NCBI GenBank assembly: GCA_016191845.1 | Contig: JACPVF010000017.1 | Span: 124,001-188,000 of the forward strand | DNA length: 64,000 nt | From: Chloroflexota bacterium | GTDB taxonomy: Bacteria > Chloroflexota > Anaerolineae > Anaerolineales > Villigracilaceae | Reading direction: 5' to 3' | Part shown: positions 42,135 through 51,348 of the stretch, in pieces | Layout: each line of letters starts with the position of its first letter | How positions within the stretch are numbered: the stretch's first letter is position 1 | Made by a program: the position numbers and the translations under genes | Notes under the pieces: model-generated | What the model was told of the DNA's origin: nothing | The model's input: only the letters and a program-made list of their open reading frames with translations | Databases searched by the model: none

Positions 42135-42782
42135 ATGAATATTGGTATTTTGGGAACGGGAGTTGTCGGTCAAACCATTGGCACGCGCCTGATCGAACTC
42201 GGTCATAATGTGATGCTGGGTTCGCGCCTGGCCAACAACGAAAAAGGTCGCGCCTGGGCCAGGGTGCAGGGGAGTCAGGCCTCGCATGGGACCTTCGCCG
42301 AGGCCGCCAAGTTCGGCGAGATCCTCTTCAACTGCACCTCGGGCATGGGCTCGCTTTCGGCGCTCGAATTCCCGAGCAAGTCGGACCTCACCAACAAGGT
42401 GCTGATCGACGTGGCCAATCCGCTCGACTTCTCGCGGGGCATGCCGCCCACGTTGACCGTCAGCAACACCGACTCGCTGGCCGAGCAGATCCAGCGCATG
42501 CATCCGTTGCTGCGCGTGGTCAAGGCGCTCAACACCATGAACGTGGACGTGATGGTGCACCCCGAGCGCCTGCATGGTCCGCACGACGTGTTCATCTGCG
42601 GCAACGACGATCTCGCCAAGAACACCGTCACCGAGATCCTGACCGACTGGTTTGGCTGGGAGTCGGTCATCGACCTGGGTGACATCTCCAATGCGCGCGG
42701 CATGGAGATGGTCCTGCCGTTGTGGATTTCCCTGCAGAGGAAATTGGGCACCGCCTATTTCAACTTCAAGATCGTCAAATAA
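42135..42782 (+). CDS. NADPH-dependent F420 reductase-like protein
   Basis: 215 residues with GILGTGVVGQTIGTRLIELGHNV (NADP Rossmann motif, residues 3-25 in part) and MLGSR just after, in which Arg likely reads the 2'-phosphate. Later parts are VLIDVANPLDFSRGMPP and VVKALNTMNVDVMVHP, usual for the Fno/NADPH-dependent F420 reductase and related NAD(P)-binding family (COG2085). An F420-type oxidoreductase at 5923 supports the presence of F420, but related proteins lack F420 binding. It ends in a terminator. Confidence 0.85.
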   Translation: MNIGILGTGVVGQTIGTRLIELGHNVMLGSRLANNEKGRAWARVQGSQASHGTFAEAAKFGEILFNCTSGMGSLSALEFPSKSDLTNKVLIDVANPLDFSRGMPPTLTVSNTDSLAEQIQRMHPLLRVVKALNTMNVDVMVHPERLHGPHDVFICGNDDLAKNTVTEILTDWFGWESVIDLGDISNARGMEMVLPLWISLQRKLGTAYFNFKIVK

Positions 42783-42803
42783 GCGGGTTCGTGTTAAATC
42801 CAG

Positions 42804-42828
42804 GCCTGGCCCAGCGGCCAGGCTTTTT
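42804..42828 (+). terminator. Terminator after the F420 reductase-like gene
   Basis: An 8-bp stem (GCCTGGCC / GGCCAGGC), loop CAGC, then five T. Confidence 0.9.
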
Positions 42829-42880
42829 GATTCCAAGGCTGCGATTTGAGATTACAATCGACCCGAAGTCGTGGAGGCTT

Positions 42881-44572
42881 ATGAAACCGTCTTTGCTGCG
42901 CGCCCGCTATTGGCGCATCGTCGCATTCTTCGCCTGGGTCACCCTGGGCTTCATCTTTTGGGAACTCCTCCTGCCGCGCATTTTCCTAAGCGGCCTCACC
43001 CGCCGCACCCGCTCGCGGCGCATGACCGACATCGCGATTCGTTTCCGCGCGCTGGCCATCCGCATGGGCGGTGTGATGATCAAGGTGGGACAGTTCCTTT
43101 CCTCACGGCTGGATGTCCTGCCGCCTGAGATCACCGAAGAACTGGCGGGATTGCAGGACGAGGTCCCCGCTGAGGATTTCTCCGCCATCCGCGCCAAAGC
43201 GGAGTCCGAGCTTGGGTCCCGCCTAGACCTGAAGTTTGCCGCCTTCGACGAGGCGCCCCTGGCAGCTGCCTCCCTCGGGCAGGTCCATCGTGCGCGTCTG
43301 CTCCCACAGGATGCCGAGAAGGCAGGCTTCGAAAACGTGGTGGTCAAGATCCAGCGCCCGCATATCGAGCAGTTGGTGGAAGTGGACCTCTCCGCCCTGC
43401 GGCGGGTCGGCGGCTGGCTGGAGAAGTACCGTCCCATCCGCGATCGCGCCGATGTGCGTGCCCTGATCGAGGAATTTGCCGCCACCGTCCGCGAGGAGAT
43501 CGATTATCTGGCCGAGGGCCGCAACGCCGAGACCTTTGCCGCCAACTTTCAGGATGATGAGAACGTCCATGTGCCGCGCGTGGTGTGGAGTCATTGCACA
43601 GGACGGGTGCTCACGCTCGAAGATGTCTTCGCCATCAAGATCACCGACTATGACGCCATCACCGCCGCGGGCATCGACCGCAACGAGGTAGCCGTCCGCC
43701 TATTGGATACCTACCTCAAGCAGATCTTCGAAGATGGTTTCTTCCACGCCGACCCACACCCTGGCAACCTGTTCGTCACCCCGCTGGACAAGGGCGCCGA
43801 CGGCCAGGTCCGCTGGAAGTTGACCTTTGTGGACTTCGGCATGGTCGGCCGCATGCCCGACGGTGTGCGTGAAGGCCTGCGCGAGTTGATCATCGCCGTC
43901 GGTACGCGTGACGCGGTCCGCACGGTCAAAGCCTACAAACTGCTGAATGTTCTGCTGCCCACCGCCGACCTGGACCTGATCGAACGCGCCGAGGCCCAAC
44001 TCTTCGACCGCTTCTGGGGCATGAGCATGAGCGAGCTGCGCTCGATCAACCACGCTGAGATGATGCAGTTCGCCATGCAGTTCCGCGAACTGATGTACAA
44101 CATGCCCTTCCAGTTGCCCGAGAATTTGTTATTGCTGGGTCGTACGGTTGCGATTTTGAGCGGCATGTGCACGGGCCTGAATCCCGACTTCAACCTGTGG
44201 GCACAGATCGGACCCTATGCCAGCAAACTGGTCTCTGATGAAAAGGAAGGCGGTTCGATCTTCGACACCGTCCTCGATGAGGCGGGGAATCTGTTCAAGT
44301 TGCTGCTGGCTCTGCCCGGGCGGGCAGACCGCGTGCTGACCCTGGTCGAGCGCGGCGAGTTGAACGTGCAGATGCCGCTGGTCAACCGTCAGATCGCGTA
44401 CGTCGAACGGGCGGTCAACCGCCTGACGGGCGTGCTGACCTTCGTCGGCTTGCTGCTGGCGGGAGCCATTGTCCTGCCGTCGAATGAGACGTTGGCCTAT
44501 ATTCTGATGGGCGCATCGGGCGTGGCGTTGGTCTATACCCTCTTTTTCATCCGCCGCAGAAGGATTTTGTAA
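42881..44572 (+). CDS. ABC1/UbiB-family atypical kinase-like protein
   Basis: 563 residues from ATG 42881, which follows GTGGAGGCTT. One membrane helix near residue 12-35, then the kinase-like ADCK core: MGGVMIKVGQFLSSRLDVLP (KxGQ motif, about 63-82), PLAAASLGQVHRA (Ala-rich loop in place of a Gly-rich loop), VVVKIQRPHIEQLVEVDL (Lys), EEIDYLAEGRNAETFAAN, and HADPHPGNLFVTP with the catalytic Asp and the DFG-like VDFGMVGR. Two C-terminal membrane helices close the protein. UbiB-type proteins support quinone or lipid metabolism as ATPases; the partner is unknown. Confidence 0.92.
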   Translation: MKPSLLRARYWRIVAFFAWVTLGFIFWELLLPRIFLSGLTRRTRSRRMTDIAIRFRALAIRMGGVMIKVGQFLSSRLDVLPPEITEELAGLQDEVPAEDFSAIRAKAESELGSRLDLKFAAFDEAPLAAASLGQVHRARLLPQDAEKAGFENVVVKIQRPHIEQLVEVDLSALRRVGGWLEKYRPIRDRADVRALIEEFAATVREEIDYLAEGRNAETFAANFQDDENVHVPRVVWSHCTGRVLTLEDVFAIKITDYDAITAAGIDRNEVAVRLLDTYLKQIFEDGFFHADPHPGNLFVTPLDKGADGQVRWKLTFVDFGMVGRMPDGVREGLRELIIAVGTRDAVRTVKAYKLLNVLLPTADLDLIERAEAQLFDRFWGMSMSELRSINHAEMMQFAMQFRELMYNMPFQLPENLLLLGRTVAILSGMCTGLNPDFNLWAQIGPYASKLVSDEKEGGSIFDTVLDEAGNLFKLLLALPGRADRVLTLVERGELNVQMPLVNRQIAYVERAVNRLTGVLTFVGLLLAGAIVLPSNETLAYILMGASGVALVYTLFFIRRRRIL

Positions 44573-44575
44573 ATT

Positions 44576-44618
44576 CCCTGAACGGAGCCGCGTGTTCTCG
44601 CAACGTAGTCGAAGGGCA
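44576..44618. repeat. Dispersed palindromic repeat, family A (copy 4)
   Basis: CCCTGAACGGAGCCGCG ... ACGTAGTCGAAGGGC, 3 bases after the UbiB-like stop. Confidence 0.65.
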
Positions 44619-44680
44619 GGGATAATTGGAAATGTACTTATATGCGTTTCGGCTGCTGCTCAATACGAAATTAAAGGCAA

Positions 44681-44707
44681 ACCGCCCCGTCAAGCTGACG
44701 GGGCGGT
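44681..44707 (-). terminator. Terminator of the small helical protein gene
   Basis: A 12-bp stem (ACCGCCCCGTCA / TGACGGGGCGGT), 3-base loop, followed on the minus strand by a T-rich tract. Confidence 0.7.
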
Positions 44708-44713
44708 GGTCTT

Positions 44714-44944
44714 CTACGCGGTCTTTTTCTTTTCTTCCACGTGTTCGAGCGCGGCGTCGATCATGCTGCGGAAGGCCAGCAGCATCTCCTTGCGGGCGGC
44801 GCGCCGATGCTCCTTGAAGCCGGGCGGCAGCATCGTTTCGAAACTCTTGCGCATCTCTTCGCGGGCTGCACGCATGTGCTCGCGCGCTTCGGACGGAATT
44901 TGTTCTTCATGCGACTTGCGGGTGCGGGACGTTTTTTCAGCCAT
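44714..44944 (-). CDS. Small charged helical protein, unknown function
   Basis: 76 residues, highly charged and predicted helical throughout (REHMRAAREEMRKSFE, KEHRRAARKEMLLAFRSMID, VEEKKKTA), with no Cys and no membrane segment. The 4-residue and 7-residue spacing of Ala/Leu/Met suggests amphipathic helices. AAGGAGACTCTT precedes the start and the promoter is near consensus, so it is a real, probably well expressed, gene. I do not recognise its family. Confidence 0.75.
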   Translation of the reverse strand: MAEKTSRTRKSHEEQIPSEAREHMRAAREEMRKSFETMLPPGFKEHRRAARKEMLLAFRSMIDAALEHVEEKKKTA

Positions 44945-44967
44945 AAGAGTCTCCTTACTTATTTCTG

Positions 44968-44996
44968 ATTATAGCGCAGCGCCGTCCAGACTGCAA
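44968..44996 (-). promoter_or_regulatory. Sigma-70-type promoter of the small helical protein
   Basis: On the minus strand TTGCAG, 17 bases, TATAAT, with a short leader holding AAGGAGAC. Confidence 0.75.
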
Positions 44997-45061
44997 ACGG
45001 ACGAGTTTCCCCCATTTGAAGTGTAACTTAGAACATATTTTCGTGTTATTGCTCTCAACGA

Positions 45062-45079
45062 GATCGGTGTGTGCCGATC
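45062..45079 (+). other. Palindrome in the leader of the DUF1761 gene
   Basis: GATCGG-6-CCGATC, 23 bases ahead of the start codon and just before the ribosome site; it could be an operator or a leader hairpin. Confidence 0.4.
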
Positions 45080-45101
45080 CTTTATCAAAACGGAGGCAGA
45101 A

Positions 45102-45527
45102 ATGGATTTTAGCAATATCAACTGGTTGGCTGTTCTTGTATGTGTCGTAGTCAGCATGGTCAGCGGATCGATCTGGTACAACCCCAAAACCTTCTTTCCC
45201 ATCTGGTGGAAGGGCATTGGCAAGCCCGAAGGTTCCCAGCCTGGCATGGAAAACATGGGCATGACCTGGGGACTGACGGTCCTGTCGTCTTTTGTGCAGG
45301 CTGTGTTCATGGCGTTGATGGTTAACGCTCTGGGACCCGTGATGGGCGGACCATCCCTCGTCACTGGCCTGACTACAGGCTTCCTGCTCTGGCTGGGATT
45401 TGTTGCGCCCACCTATCTGGTCAACAAACTATTTGCAGGTCACGGCCTGAAGATCTGGGCCATCGAGGTCGGCAATCACCTGATCAACTTTCTGCTCTTT
45501 GGCGCCATCCTGGGTGCATGGCGCTAA
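45102..45527 (+). CDS. DUF1761-family membrane protein
   Basis: 141 residues with GGAGG ahead of ATG 45102. Four membrane helices are expected (about 7-27, 55-75, 84-105 and 115-138). The N-terminal helix is followed by SGSIWYNPKTFFPIWWK, the conserved start of the DUF1761 family; the phrase GFLLWLGFVAPTYLVNKLF is also typical. The role of the family is not known. The gene is alone and ends in a strong terminator. Confidence 0.85.
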   Translation: MDFSNINWLAVLVCVVVSMVSGSIWYNPKTFFPIWWKGIGKPEGSQPGMENMGMTWGLTVLSSFVQAVFMALMVNALGPVMGGPSLVTGLTTGFLLWLGFVAPTYLVNKLFAGHGLKIWAIEVGNHLINFLLFGAILGAWR

Positions 45528-45543
45528 GTCTAAACGCAAAGTA

Positions 45544-45577
45544 AAATAAGCGGACGGCATACGCCGTCCGCTTATTT
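45544..45577 (+). terminator. Terminator after the DUF1761 gene
   Basis: A 15-bp stem (AAATAAGCGGACGGC / GCCGTCCGCTTATTT), loop ATAC. Confidence 0.88.
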
Positions 45578-45591
45578 GTTGAGGAGAGAGC

Positions 45592-46047
45592 ATGACCTTG
45601 CATATCCGCTTTTACCGCGCCGATGACTTTGAACCCGTCACGCGCCTGTGGCGCCGCGCCCGTGAAGTTGCCGTGCCCGAGTTGACCGCGCGTATGGGCT
45701 ACAGCTTCAAAACCGACCAGGCCCATTTCGCCGAACACATCGTCGCGGACTGCGACCTGTGGGTGGTGGAGAAGAACGGTGTCATCGTGGCCTTTATGGG
45801 CATCAAGAAGGACTTCATCGACTACCTCTACGTCGACCCCGATTACCATCGTCAGGGCATCGGCCAATTTCTGCTCGAACACGCCCGCGACCTCTCGCAC
45901 GATCATTTGTGGCTGTACACGCACCTGGCCAACTCCATGGCGCGTGCCTTCTATGAGAAGAATGGTTTTGTTGCCAAGAAGTTTGGCACCAGTCCTGCGC
46001 CAGAGAATGAACCTGACGTCGAGTATCACTGGTATCGCCCCGAGTGA
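45592..46047 (+). CDS. GNAT-family N-acetyltransferase
   Basis: 151 residues of the acetyl-CoA-dependent GNAT fold. DLWVVEKNGVIVAFMGIKKDF is the central sheet and IDYLYVDPDYHRQGIGQFLLE (about 79-99) has the CoA-binding RQGIGxxLL loop, followed by WLYTHLANSMARAFYEKNGF, the usual motif B. GAGGAGAGAGC precedes the start. Its stop overlaps the alternative GTG start of alr, so the two are co-translated. The substrate is not evident. Confidence 0.88.
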   Translation: MTLHIRFYRADDFEPVTRLWRRAREVAVPELTARMGYSFKTDQAHFAEHIVADCDLWVVEKNGVIVAFMGIKKDFIDYLYVDPDYHRQGIGQFLLEHARDLSHDHLWLYTHLANSMARAFYEKNGFVAKKFGTSPAPENEPDVEYHWYRPE

Positions 46048-46049
46048 CC

Positions 46050-47147
46050 ATGCGTCCCACCTACGTCAAAATCAACCTGAGCCAGCTTCAGCGCAATCTG
46101 GGAGCCATCCGCGCGCACGTTGCGCCTGCCAAAGTGCTGGCGGTGGTCAAGGCCAACGCCTATGGCCACGGCGTGGATGGCGTTGTGCCTTTCCTCGAAC
46201 CCTTTGCCGATTATCTCGGCGTGGCCTTGGTGGAAGAGGGCATTTACCTGCGCGAACTGGGGATCAAGAAACCGATCCTGGTGATGGGCGGGACTCTGGC
46301 CGAGCAGTTGCCCGCCTTCCTAGAACATGACCTGACCCTCACCGCTTCTTCTCTGGACCTGTTGCGGGCCGCCGAGCAGTTGGCCGAGTCTGCAGGGAAG
46401 CGTCTGCGCACCCACCTGAAGATTGATACTGGCATGGAACGCGTGGGCGTGCGCGACACGGACGCGAAGCCTTTCATTGAAACATCACTTGCGTGCAGGC
46501 ATATTGAAGTAGAAGGCATCTACACTCACCTGGCCAACTCGGAAGTGCCTGACTTAATCCACGCGCGCTTGCAACTGGAGCGTTTCCAAAGCGTGCTGGC
46601 GCTGTACGACAAGTTCGGTGCACCAACGCCTGCCTTGCGCCACATGTGCAACTCGGGCGGAATCCTGCAATTGCCCGAGGGCCATTTTGATATGGTGCGG
46701 CCTGGCATCATGCTTTACGGCTACTATCCTGGTGAGGATGTCCAGCGCACGGTGGAGGTCAAACCTGCGCTGACCTGGCACTCGCGGGTGGTCTATTCCA
46801 AGATCACGCCGCCCGGGCGGCCGGTTAGTTATGGGTCGTTGTGGCAGGCCGAGGTCCCGACCCGCCTTGTCACCGTCCCGTGCGGTTACGATGATGGCTA
46901 TTTTCGCAATATGACCAATCGGGCGCGGGTCGTCATCGGCGGTAAGAGCTATCCACAGGTCGGGCGCATCTGCATGGACCAGTTCATGGTCGATGTGGGC
47001 AACGATGACGTGCAAGTTGGCGACGAGGTCATCCTGCTGGGGCAGGGTATCTCGTCCGATGATTTTGCGCTTTGGGCTGGCACCAACAATTATGAGCCGC
47101 TGACCAATATCAGCGCGCGCGTGCCGCGTGTGTTCGTGACCGAGTAG
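46050..47147 (+). CDS. alr: Alanine racemase
   Basis: PLP fold-type III racemase giving D-alanine for peptidoglycan; 365 residues. The PLP lysine K34 is in VLAVVKANAYGHG, the LKIDTGMERVGV and GIYTHLANSE segments lie mid-chain, and the catalytic Tyr is in PVSYGSLWQAE. The C-terminal domain has CMDQFMVDVG. The start is ATG 46050; GTG 46044, overlapping the acetyltransferase stop, is an alternative. It precedes lspA and an RluD-type gene in the same direction. Confidence 0.94.
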   Translation: MRPTYVKINLSQLQRNLGAIRAHVAPAKVLAVVKANAYGHGVDGVVPFLEPFADYLGVALVEEGIYLRELGIKKPILVMGGTLAEQLPAFLEHDLTLTASSLDLLRAAEQLAESAGKRLRTHLKIDTGMERVGVRDTDAKPFIETSLACRHIEVEGIYTHLANSEVPDLIHARLQLERFQSVLALYDKFGAPTPALRHMCNSGGILQLPEGHFDMVRPGIMLYGYYPGEDVQRTVEVKPALTWHSRVVYSKITPPGRPVSYGSLWQAEVPTRLVTVPCGYDDGYFRNMTNRARVVIGGKSYPQVGRICMDQFMVDVGNDDVQVGDEVILLGQGISSDDFALWAGTNNYEPLTNISARVPRVFVTE

Positions 47148-47186
47148 AGTACAATAGGCGGGCGATTTCCAAGTTTGAGGTGAATT

Positions 47187-47744
47187 TTGAAGAGACTGAC
47201 GAAAGACTATCTGATCCTGGCGCTGGTGGTGGCCGTGATCGTCTCACTCGACCAGTGGACCAAGTGGCTGGTGCGCACGAACATCCCCTTTACCGGTGCG
47301 TGGCTGCCCGCGGGCATGGAATGGCTGATGCCGTATGCGCGCATCGTGCATTGGTATAACAGCGGTGCGGCCTTCGGAATGTTCCAGCAGGGCGGCGGTG
47401 TGTTCGCGGTCCTGGCTGTGATTGTGGTGATCGCCATCATCTATTATTTTCCGCGTGTAGAAGAGGACGACTGGCCGTTGCGCTTGGCGATGGGCATGCA
47501 GCTGGCGGGCGCGCTCGGCAATCTGATCGACCGCCTGATGCTGGGCGGCAAGGTGACCGATTTCATTTCGGTGATGACCTTCCCCGTGTTCAACGTAGCC
47601 GATTCCAGTATCACGCTGGGGGTGGTGGTGTTGATCCTGGGCGTGTGGTGGAAGGAACACCACGAGAAGAAGGCCGAGGCGCAGGCAGAATCCCAGGCGG
47701 ATTCCCAGCCTGTGGAAGATCAGGTGAGTGAATCCCGTGAGTGA
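47187..47744 (+). CDS. lspA: Lipoprotein signal peptidase II
   Basis: Membrane aspartyl protease that removes signal peptides of lipoproteins, such as the two in this window. 185 residues with four membrane helices. The catalytic Asp pair is D115 in ALGNLIDRLMLGG and D139 in FNVADSSIT; NSGAAFGM is also typical. The start is TTG at 47187 with GAGGTG ahead. The 28-residue charged tail (KKAEAQAESQADSQPVEDQ) beyond helix 4 is longer than usual. Its end overlaps the next gene by 17 bases. Confidence 0.93.
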   Translation: MKRLTKDYLILALVVAVIVSLDQWTKWLVRTNIPFTGAWLPAGMEWLMPYARIVHWYNSGAAFGMFQQGGGVFAVLAVIVVIAIIYYFPRVEEDDWPLRLAMGMQLAGALGNLIDRLMLGGKVTDFISVMTFPVFNVADSSITLGVVVLILGVWWKEHHEKKAEAQAESQADSQPVEDQVSESRE

Positions 47745-48660
47745 CCAGATCCTGGTCTTTCGGTTCGAGAAGGACGTGGCCGAGCGGCTCGACAAGTTCC
47801 TGGTCGGTTGCATGTCCGATTTTTCGCGCGCGCGCCTGCAAGGGCTGATTGCCGACGGCTTCGTGCGCGTGGACGGCGTCTCCGCCAAAAAATCTGGACA
47901 GATGATCGAGGCGGGGACGGAGGTGGAAGTGCGCATCCCGCCGCCCGAGCCGACGGGGCTGATCGCCGAGGAGATCCCGCTCGATATCATCTTCGAAAAC
48001 GATGACCTGCTGGTGGTCAACAAGCCTGCGGGCATGGTCGTCCACCCCGCGGCGGGACACAGTTCAGGGACGTTGGTCAACGCCGTGCTGGGATACGATC
48101 CCGAGTTCGGTGAGATCAGCGGCGAGGAACGCCCGGGCGTGGTCCATCGCCTCGACAAAGAAACCTCGGGTTTGATCGTGATGGCCAAGAATGACGCCGC
48201 CCACCGCTGGCTGCAGGACCAGTTCCGCCTGCGCAAGGTGGAGAAGGTCTACTTGGCGCTGGTGGACGGTGCTCCGCCCACGCCGACGGGCCGCGTGGAG
48301 GCTGCCATCGGCCGTGACCCAAGTCACCGTAAAAAGATGGCCATCCTGCCGCCCGGTAAGGGCCGCGAGGCCGTCAGCGAATACAAGACGCTCGAGTCGT
48401 TCAAATCCCATACCCTGCTGGAGTTCCATCCGTTGACGGGACGCACGCATCAGATCCGTCTGCATTGCGCATTTCTGGAATGTCCCATCGTGGGCGACAA
48501 GGTGTACGGCCGCAAGAGTCAGTCTATACAGTTGGACCGCCATTTTTTGCACGCGGCCCGCTTGAAGATCACCCTGCCTGGCGAGAAGAAACCCCGTCAG
48601 TTCGAAGCGCCGCTGCCTGAGGATTTGGAAGCAGTGCTGGTGGAATTGCGCAACAAGTAA
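47728..48660 (+). CDS. rluD: RluD-family 23S rRNA pseudouridine synthase
   Basis: 310 residues from GTG 47728 (GTG 47737 is also possible), starting inside lspA. An S4 RNA-binding domain (about 15-75, RLDKFLVGCMSDFSRARLQ) leads to the catalytic domain with VVNKPAGMVVHPAAGH and the catalytic Asp143 in GVVHRLDKETSGLIVMAKND. HPLTGRTHQIRLH near 240 is also a family mark. It isomerises uridines in 23S rRNA; which sites are not told by the sequence. Close relatives carry this label. Confidence 0.92.
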   Translation: MNPVSDQILVFRFEKDVAERLDKFLVGCMSDFSRARLQGLIADGFVRVDGVSAKKSGQMIEAGTEVEVRIPPPEPTGLIAEEIPLDIIFENDDLLVVNKPAGMVVHPAAGHSSGTLVNAVLGYDPEFGEISGEERPGVVHRLDKETSGLIVMAKNDAAHRWLQDQFRLRKVEKVYLALVDGAPPTPTGRVEAAIGRDPSHRKKMAILPPGKGREAVSEYKTLESFKSHTLLEFHPLTGRTHQIRLHCAFLECPIVGDKVYGRKSQSIQLDRHFLHAARLKITLPGEKKPRQFEAPLPEDLEAVLVELRNK

Positions 48661-48695
48661 CGGTGCCTTTGCGCTTTTGAATCGAAAGGAATCCC

Positions 48696-49736
48696 ATGGA
48701 AACCATCGACCTTCGTTCCGATACCGTCACCCAGCCCACGCCTGAGATGCGTGAGGCGATGGCCAAAGCTCAGGTGGGGGATGATGTGTACGAGGATGAT
48801 CCCACTGTCAACAAATTACAGGAGATGGCGGCGGCCCTGCTTGGCAAGGAAGCCGCGCTCTTCGTCCCCTCGGGAACGATGGGCAACCTGCTGGCGCTGC
48901 TGACTCACTGTCAGCGCGGCGATGAGGTCATCGTTGGCGACCAGTCGCACATTTACCTCAACGAAGCGGGCGGGATGTCTGCCTTGGGTGGGATTCATCC
49001 GCACCCGGTCAAGAATCAAGCCGACGGCACGCTGGCCCTGGATGACATCCGCGCTTCGATCCAGAGCGAGGATGTGCATCACACCATCACGCGCCTGGTC
49101 TGCATCGAGAACACGCAGAACATCTGTGGCGGGGTCCCGCTGACGGCGGAGTACACCCGTCAGGTGGGTGAGTTGGCGCACGCCAACGGCTTGGCGTTGC
49201 ACATCGACGGGGCGCGCCTGTTCAATGCGGCGGTGGCGCAGAATGTCTCAGCAAAAGAGCTGGCCGCACCTGCGGACTCGGTTATGTTCTGCCTGAGCAA
49301 GGGACTGGTCGCGCCCATCGGGTCCATGCTGGTGGGGTCAGTGAAGTTCATCAAGCGTGCGCGGCATCTGCGTAAGATGTTGGGTGGTGGAATGCGTCAG
49401 GTAGGGATCGTTGCGGCGGCGGGAATCATCTCGCTCGAATCGATGATCGAACGCCTGGACGAAGATCACGCCCGGGCGCGGAAGCTGGCCGAAGGTCTGA
49501 ACCAGGTCAAAGGCATCGTCGTCGACAAAGGTTCGCCATACACCAATATGGTGTACTTCGACCTGACGAAGGATGCCCCGCTGAATGCCGAACAAATTGC
49601 GGCGAGATTGAAGGAACATGGCGTGCTGGTCGGCCCCGAGACTTATACCCGCTTCCGTCTGGTGACGCATTACTGGATCGATGACGCGGCCGTGGACCGC
49701 ACCGTGCAAGCCTTTGCAGATGTGTTGAATGCATAA
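48696..49736 (+). CDS. ltaE: Low-specificity L-threonine aldolase
   Basis: PLP enzyme cleaving threonine and allo-threonine to glycine and acetaldehyde; 346 residues. It begins [19 protein letters not shown], has [15 protein letters not shown] near 28 and [13 protein letters not shown] near 56. The PLP lysine is K202 in [14 protein letters not shown]. The late helix has [26 protein letters not shown] precedes the start. The gene stands alone between rluD and the GGDEF gene. Confidence 0.94.
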   Translation: METIDLRSDTVTQPTPEMREAMAKAQVGDDVYEDDPTVNKLQEMAAALLGKEAALFVPSGTMGNLLALLTHCQRGDEVIVGDQSHIYLNEAGGMSALGGIHPHPVKNQADGTLALDDIRASIQSEDVHHTITRLVCIENTQNICGGVPLTAEYTRQVGELAHANGLALHIDGARLFNAAVAQNVSAKELAAPADSVMFCLSKGLVAPIGSMLVGSVKFIKRARHLRKMLGGGMRQVGIVAAAGIISLESMIERLDEDHARARKLAEGLNQVKGIVVDKGSPYTNMVYFDLTKDAPLNAEQIAARLKEHGVLVGPETYTRFRLVTHYWIDDAAVDRTVQAFADVLNA

Positions 49737-49740
49737 ACGA

Positions 49741-49772
49741 AAGCCGCCGCTCTATAGAGCGGCGGCTTTTTG
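49741..49772. terminator. Bidirectional terminator after ltaE
   Basis: A 15-bp stem (AAAGCCGCCGCTCTA / TAGAGCGGCGGCTTT) with T-run; it also faces the end of the GGDEF gene. Confidence 0.9.
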
Positions 49773-49782
49773 ATTCAAGAAA

Positions 49783-51348
49783 TCAGGAGATCAATTTGTC
49801 CCAATGGCTGGCGGCAGGCTCGATCTGGTTGCGGCCGCGATCCTTGGCGATGTACAGGCGGCGGTCCGCCAGGTCCACCAGCTTCATGGTCTCGTCGGCT
49901 TCATCTGGGAATTGGGCGATGCCCTGGCTGAGGGTGGGGGCGGGGATGCTCTTCCGCATGGATTTAATCTTGAGCGTAGCCATGCTCTCGTGGATGCGCT
50001 GCGCCACCCGCTGGGCTTGTTTGCCACTCGCGCCTGGCAGCGCAATGACGAACTCTTCGCCGCCCCAGCGCCCGACGATGTCTGTGTGTTTGATGTGACG
50101 GCGAATCGTCTTGCACAGCGCGGTCAGGATCTCGTCGCCCGCCAGGTGACCGTAGGTATCGTTGTATTGTTTGAAATAATCCACGTCGAGCATGATCAAA
50201 CTGAGGGGGCGTCTTTTGAAGCATGCTTCCTCGGTGAGTTTCTTCAACAGATTCAAGAAATACCCATGGTTGTACACGCCGGTCAAACTGTCGAGTTGGG
50301 ATTGCTTTTCCACTTCGGCGTGGTGGAAGGTGTTGTCCAACGCCAGGGCGGCGTGCATGGCCAGGTTTCGCATCAATTCCAGGTCGCTGTGATTGAAGGC
50401 GTTGGGACGATAGGAAGCGAACGCCATGACGCCTTGCACGTGGATGCCGTCGATTGGGACGCCCATCCACGAGAGGCTGTTCCTGCCATTTCCGACGATA
50501 ACCAGTTCCACGCCTGTCAGGTCAATGTTACGGCGCAGGTCGGGCAGGAACAGCTCCTTCTTGTTGCGGATGACCCAGCCCGAGAGCGTGCCATCCATCG
50601 TGGTTCGCACGTTGTCGTAGTACTCTCCATCATCGTAGAGCAGGCTCAGGCGGATCTCATTCCCTTCTGCCAGCCCAAAGAAGTAACTGTCGGCGGACAG
50701 GGCATTGGGGATGGTGGCGCTCAACAGGTTAAGGACCTGCTCTGTTTCGAGCGAGGACGAAATCTTGCGGCTGAAATCATTGACGATGCGAAGGCGGCTG
50801 ATGTTGCGGGTGGCGAGAGTCTTGTACTGGTGAATAGCCTCATTCACAACTGCGGCAACCAGTGTTGCACCCAACAACCGCGCCCAATTATCAATCTCCG
50901 TAAGGAACTGTAAGTTGCGAATCAACAACACAAGGGTGAACCCCCCCAGAATGAGGCTGGCAGGCTTTCGGTCCGCGATGATGGAGGCGGTGATGCATAA
51001 CAGGATCATCAATCCGCCGATATAGTTGTCCATGCCTTTGGGCAGGAAGCCGACGATCAACGCCGAGCCCACCACCTGGACGATCGCAAAGGTCCACACA
51101 TGGGTGGGGTGCAATTGAGGGGAGGGGATCAGAACGAAGTGGAAGTGGGTCAGGAATAGGATGTTGGCGACTGAATAACAGATCAGGGCGAGGTAATTGA
51201 GATCACCTAGCTTAAGGCTCAGTCCTGTGAGCAGCATGACCAGCAGCAGGAAGATGCTGGCCAGGCCAGAGGGAATGACGGGGACTAGTTGTTCCTGCGG
51301 GGTGAGACCCAGCGCGTCCAGGCGTTCTTTGAGAATTCTATTGGTCAT
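49783..51348 (-). CDS. Membrane diguanylate cyclase with GAF domain
   Basis: 521 residues. Five or six membrane helices (about 25-185) lead into a GAF domain (about 205-350) and a C-terminal GGDEF domain (about 355-515). The active loop is GRWGGEEFVIALPG; DSLTGVYNHGYFLNLLKKL starts the domain and MLDVDYFKQYNDTYGHLAGD carries the metal Asp. The upstream inhibitory-site residues read KHTD rather than RxxD, so product inhibition may be absent. It should make cyclic di-GMP in response to a ligand of the GAF or membrane part. Its start overlaps the HD-GYP gene by 11 bases. Confidence 0.92.
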   Translation of the reverse strand: MTNRILKERLDALGLTPQEQLVPVIPSGLASIFLLLVMLLTGLSLKLGDLNYLALICYSVANILFLTHFHFVLIPSPQLHPTHVWTFAIVQVVGSALIVGFLPKGMDNYIGGLMILLCITASIIADRKPASLILGGFTLVLLIRNLQFLTEIDNWARLLGATLVAAVVNEAIHQYKTLATRNISRLRIVNDFSRKISSSLETEQVLNLLSATIPNALSADSYFFGLAEGNEIRLSLLYDDGEYYDNVRTTMDGTLSGWVIRNKKELFLPDLRRNIDLTGVELVIVGNGRNSLSWMGVPIDGIHVQGVMAFASYRPNAFNHSDLELMRNLAMHAALALDNTFHHAEVEKQSQLDSLTGVYNHGYFLNLLKKLTEEACFKRRPLSLIMLDVDYFKQYNDTYGHLAGDEILTALCKTIRRHIKHTDIVGRWGGEEFVIALPGASGKQAQRVAQRIHESMATLKIKSMRKSIPAPTLSQGIAQFPDEADETMKLVDLADRRLYIAKDRGRNQIEPAASHWDKLIS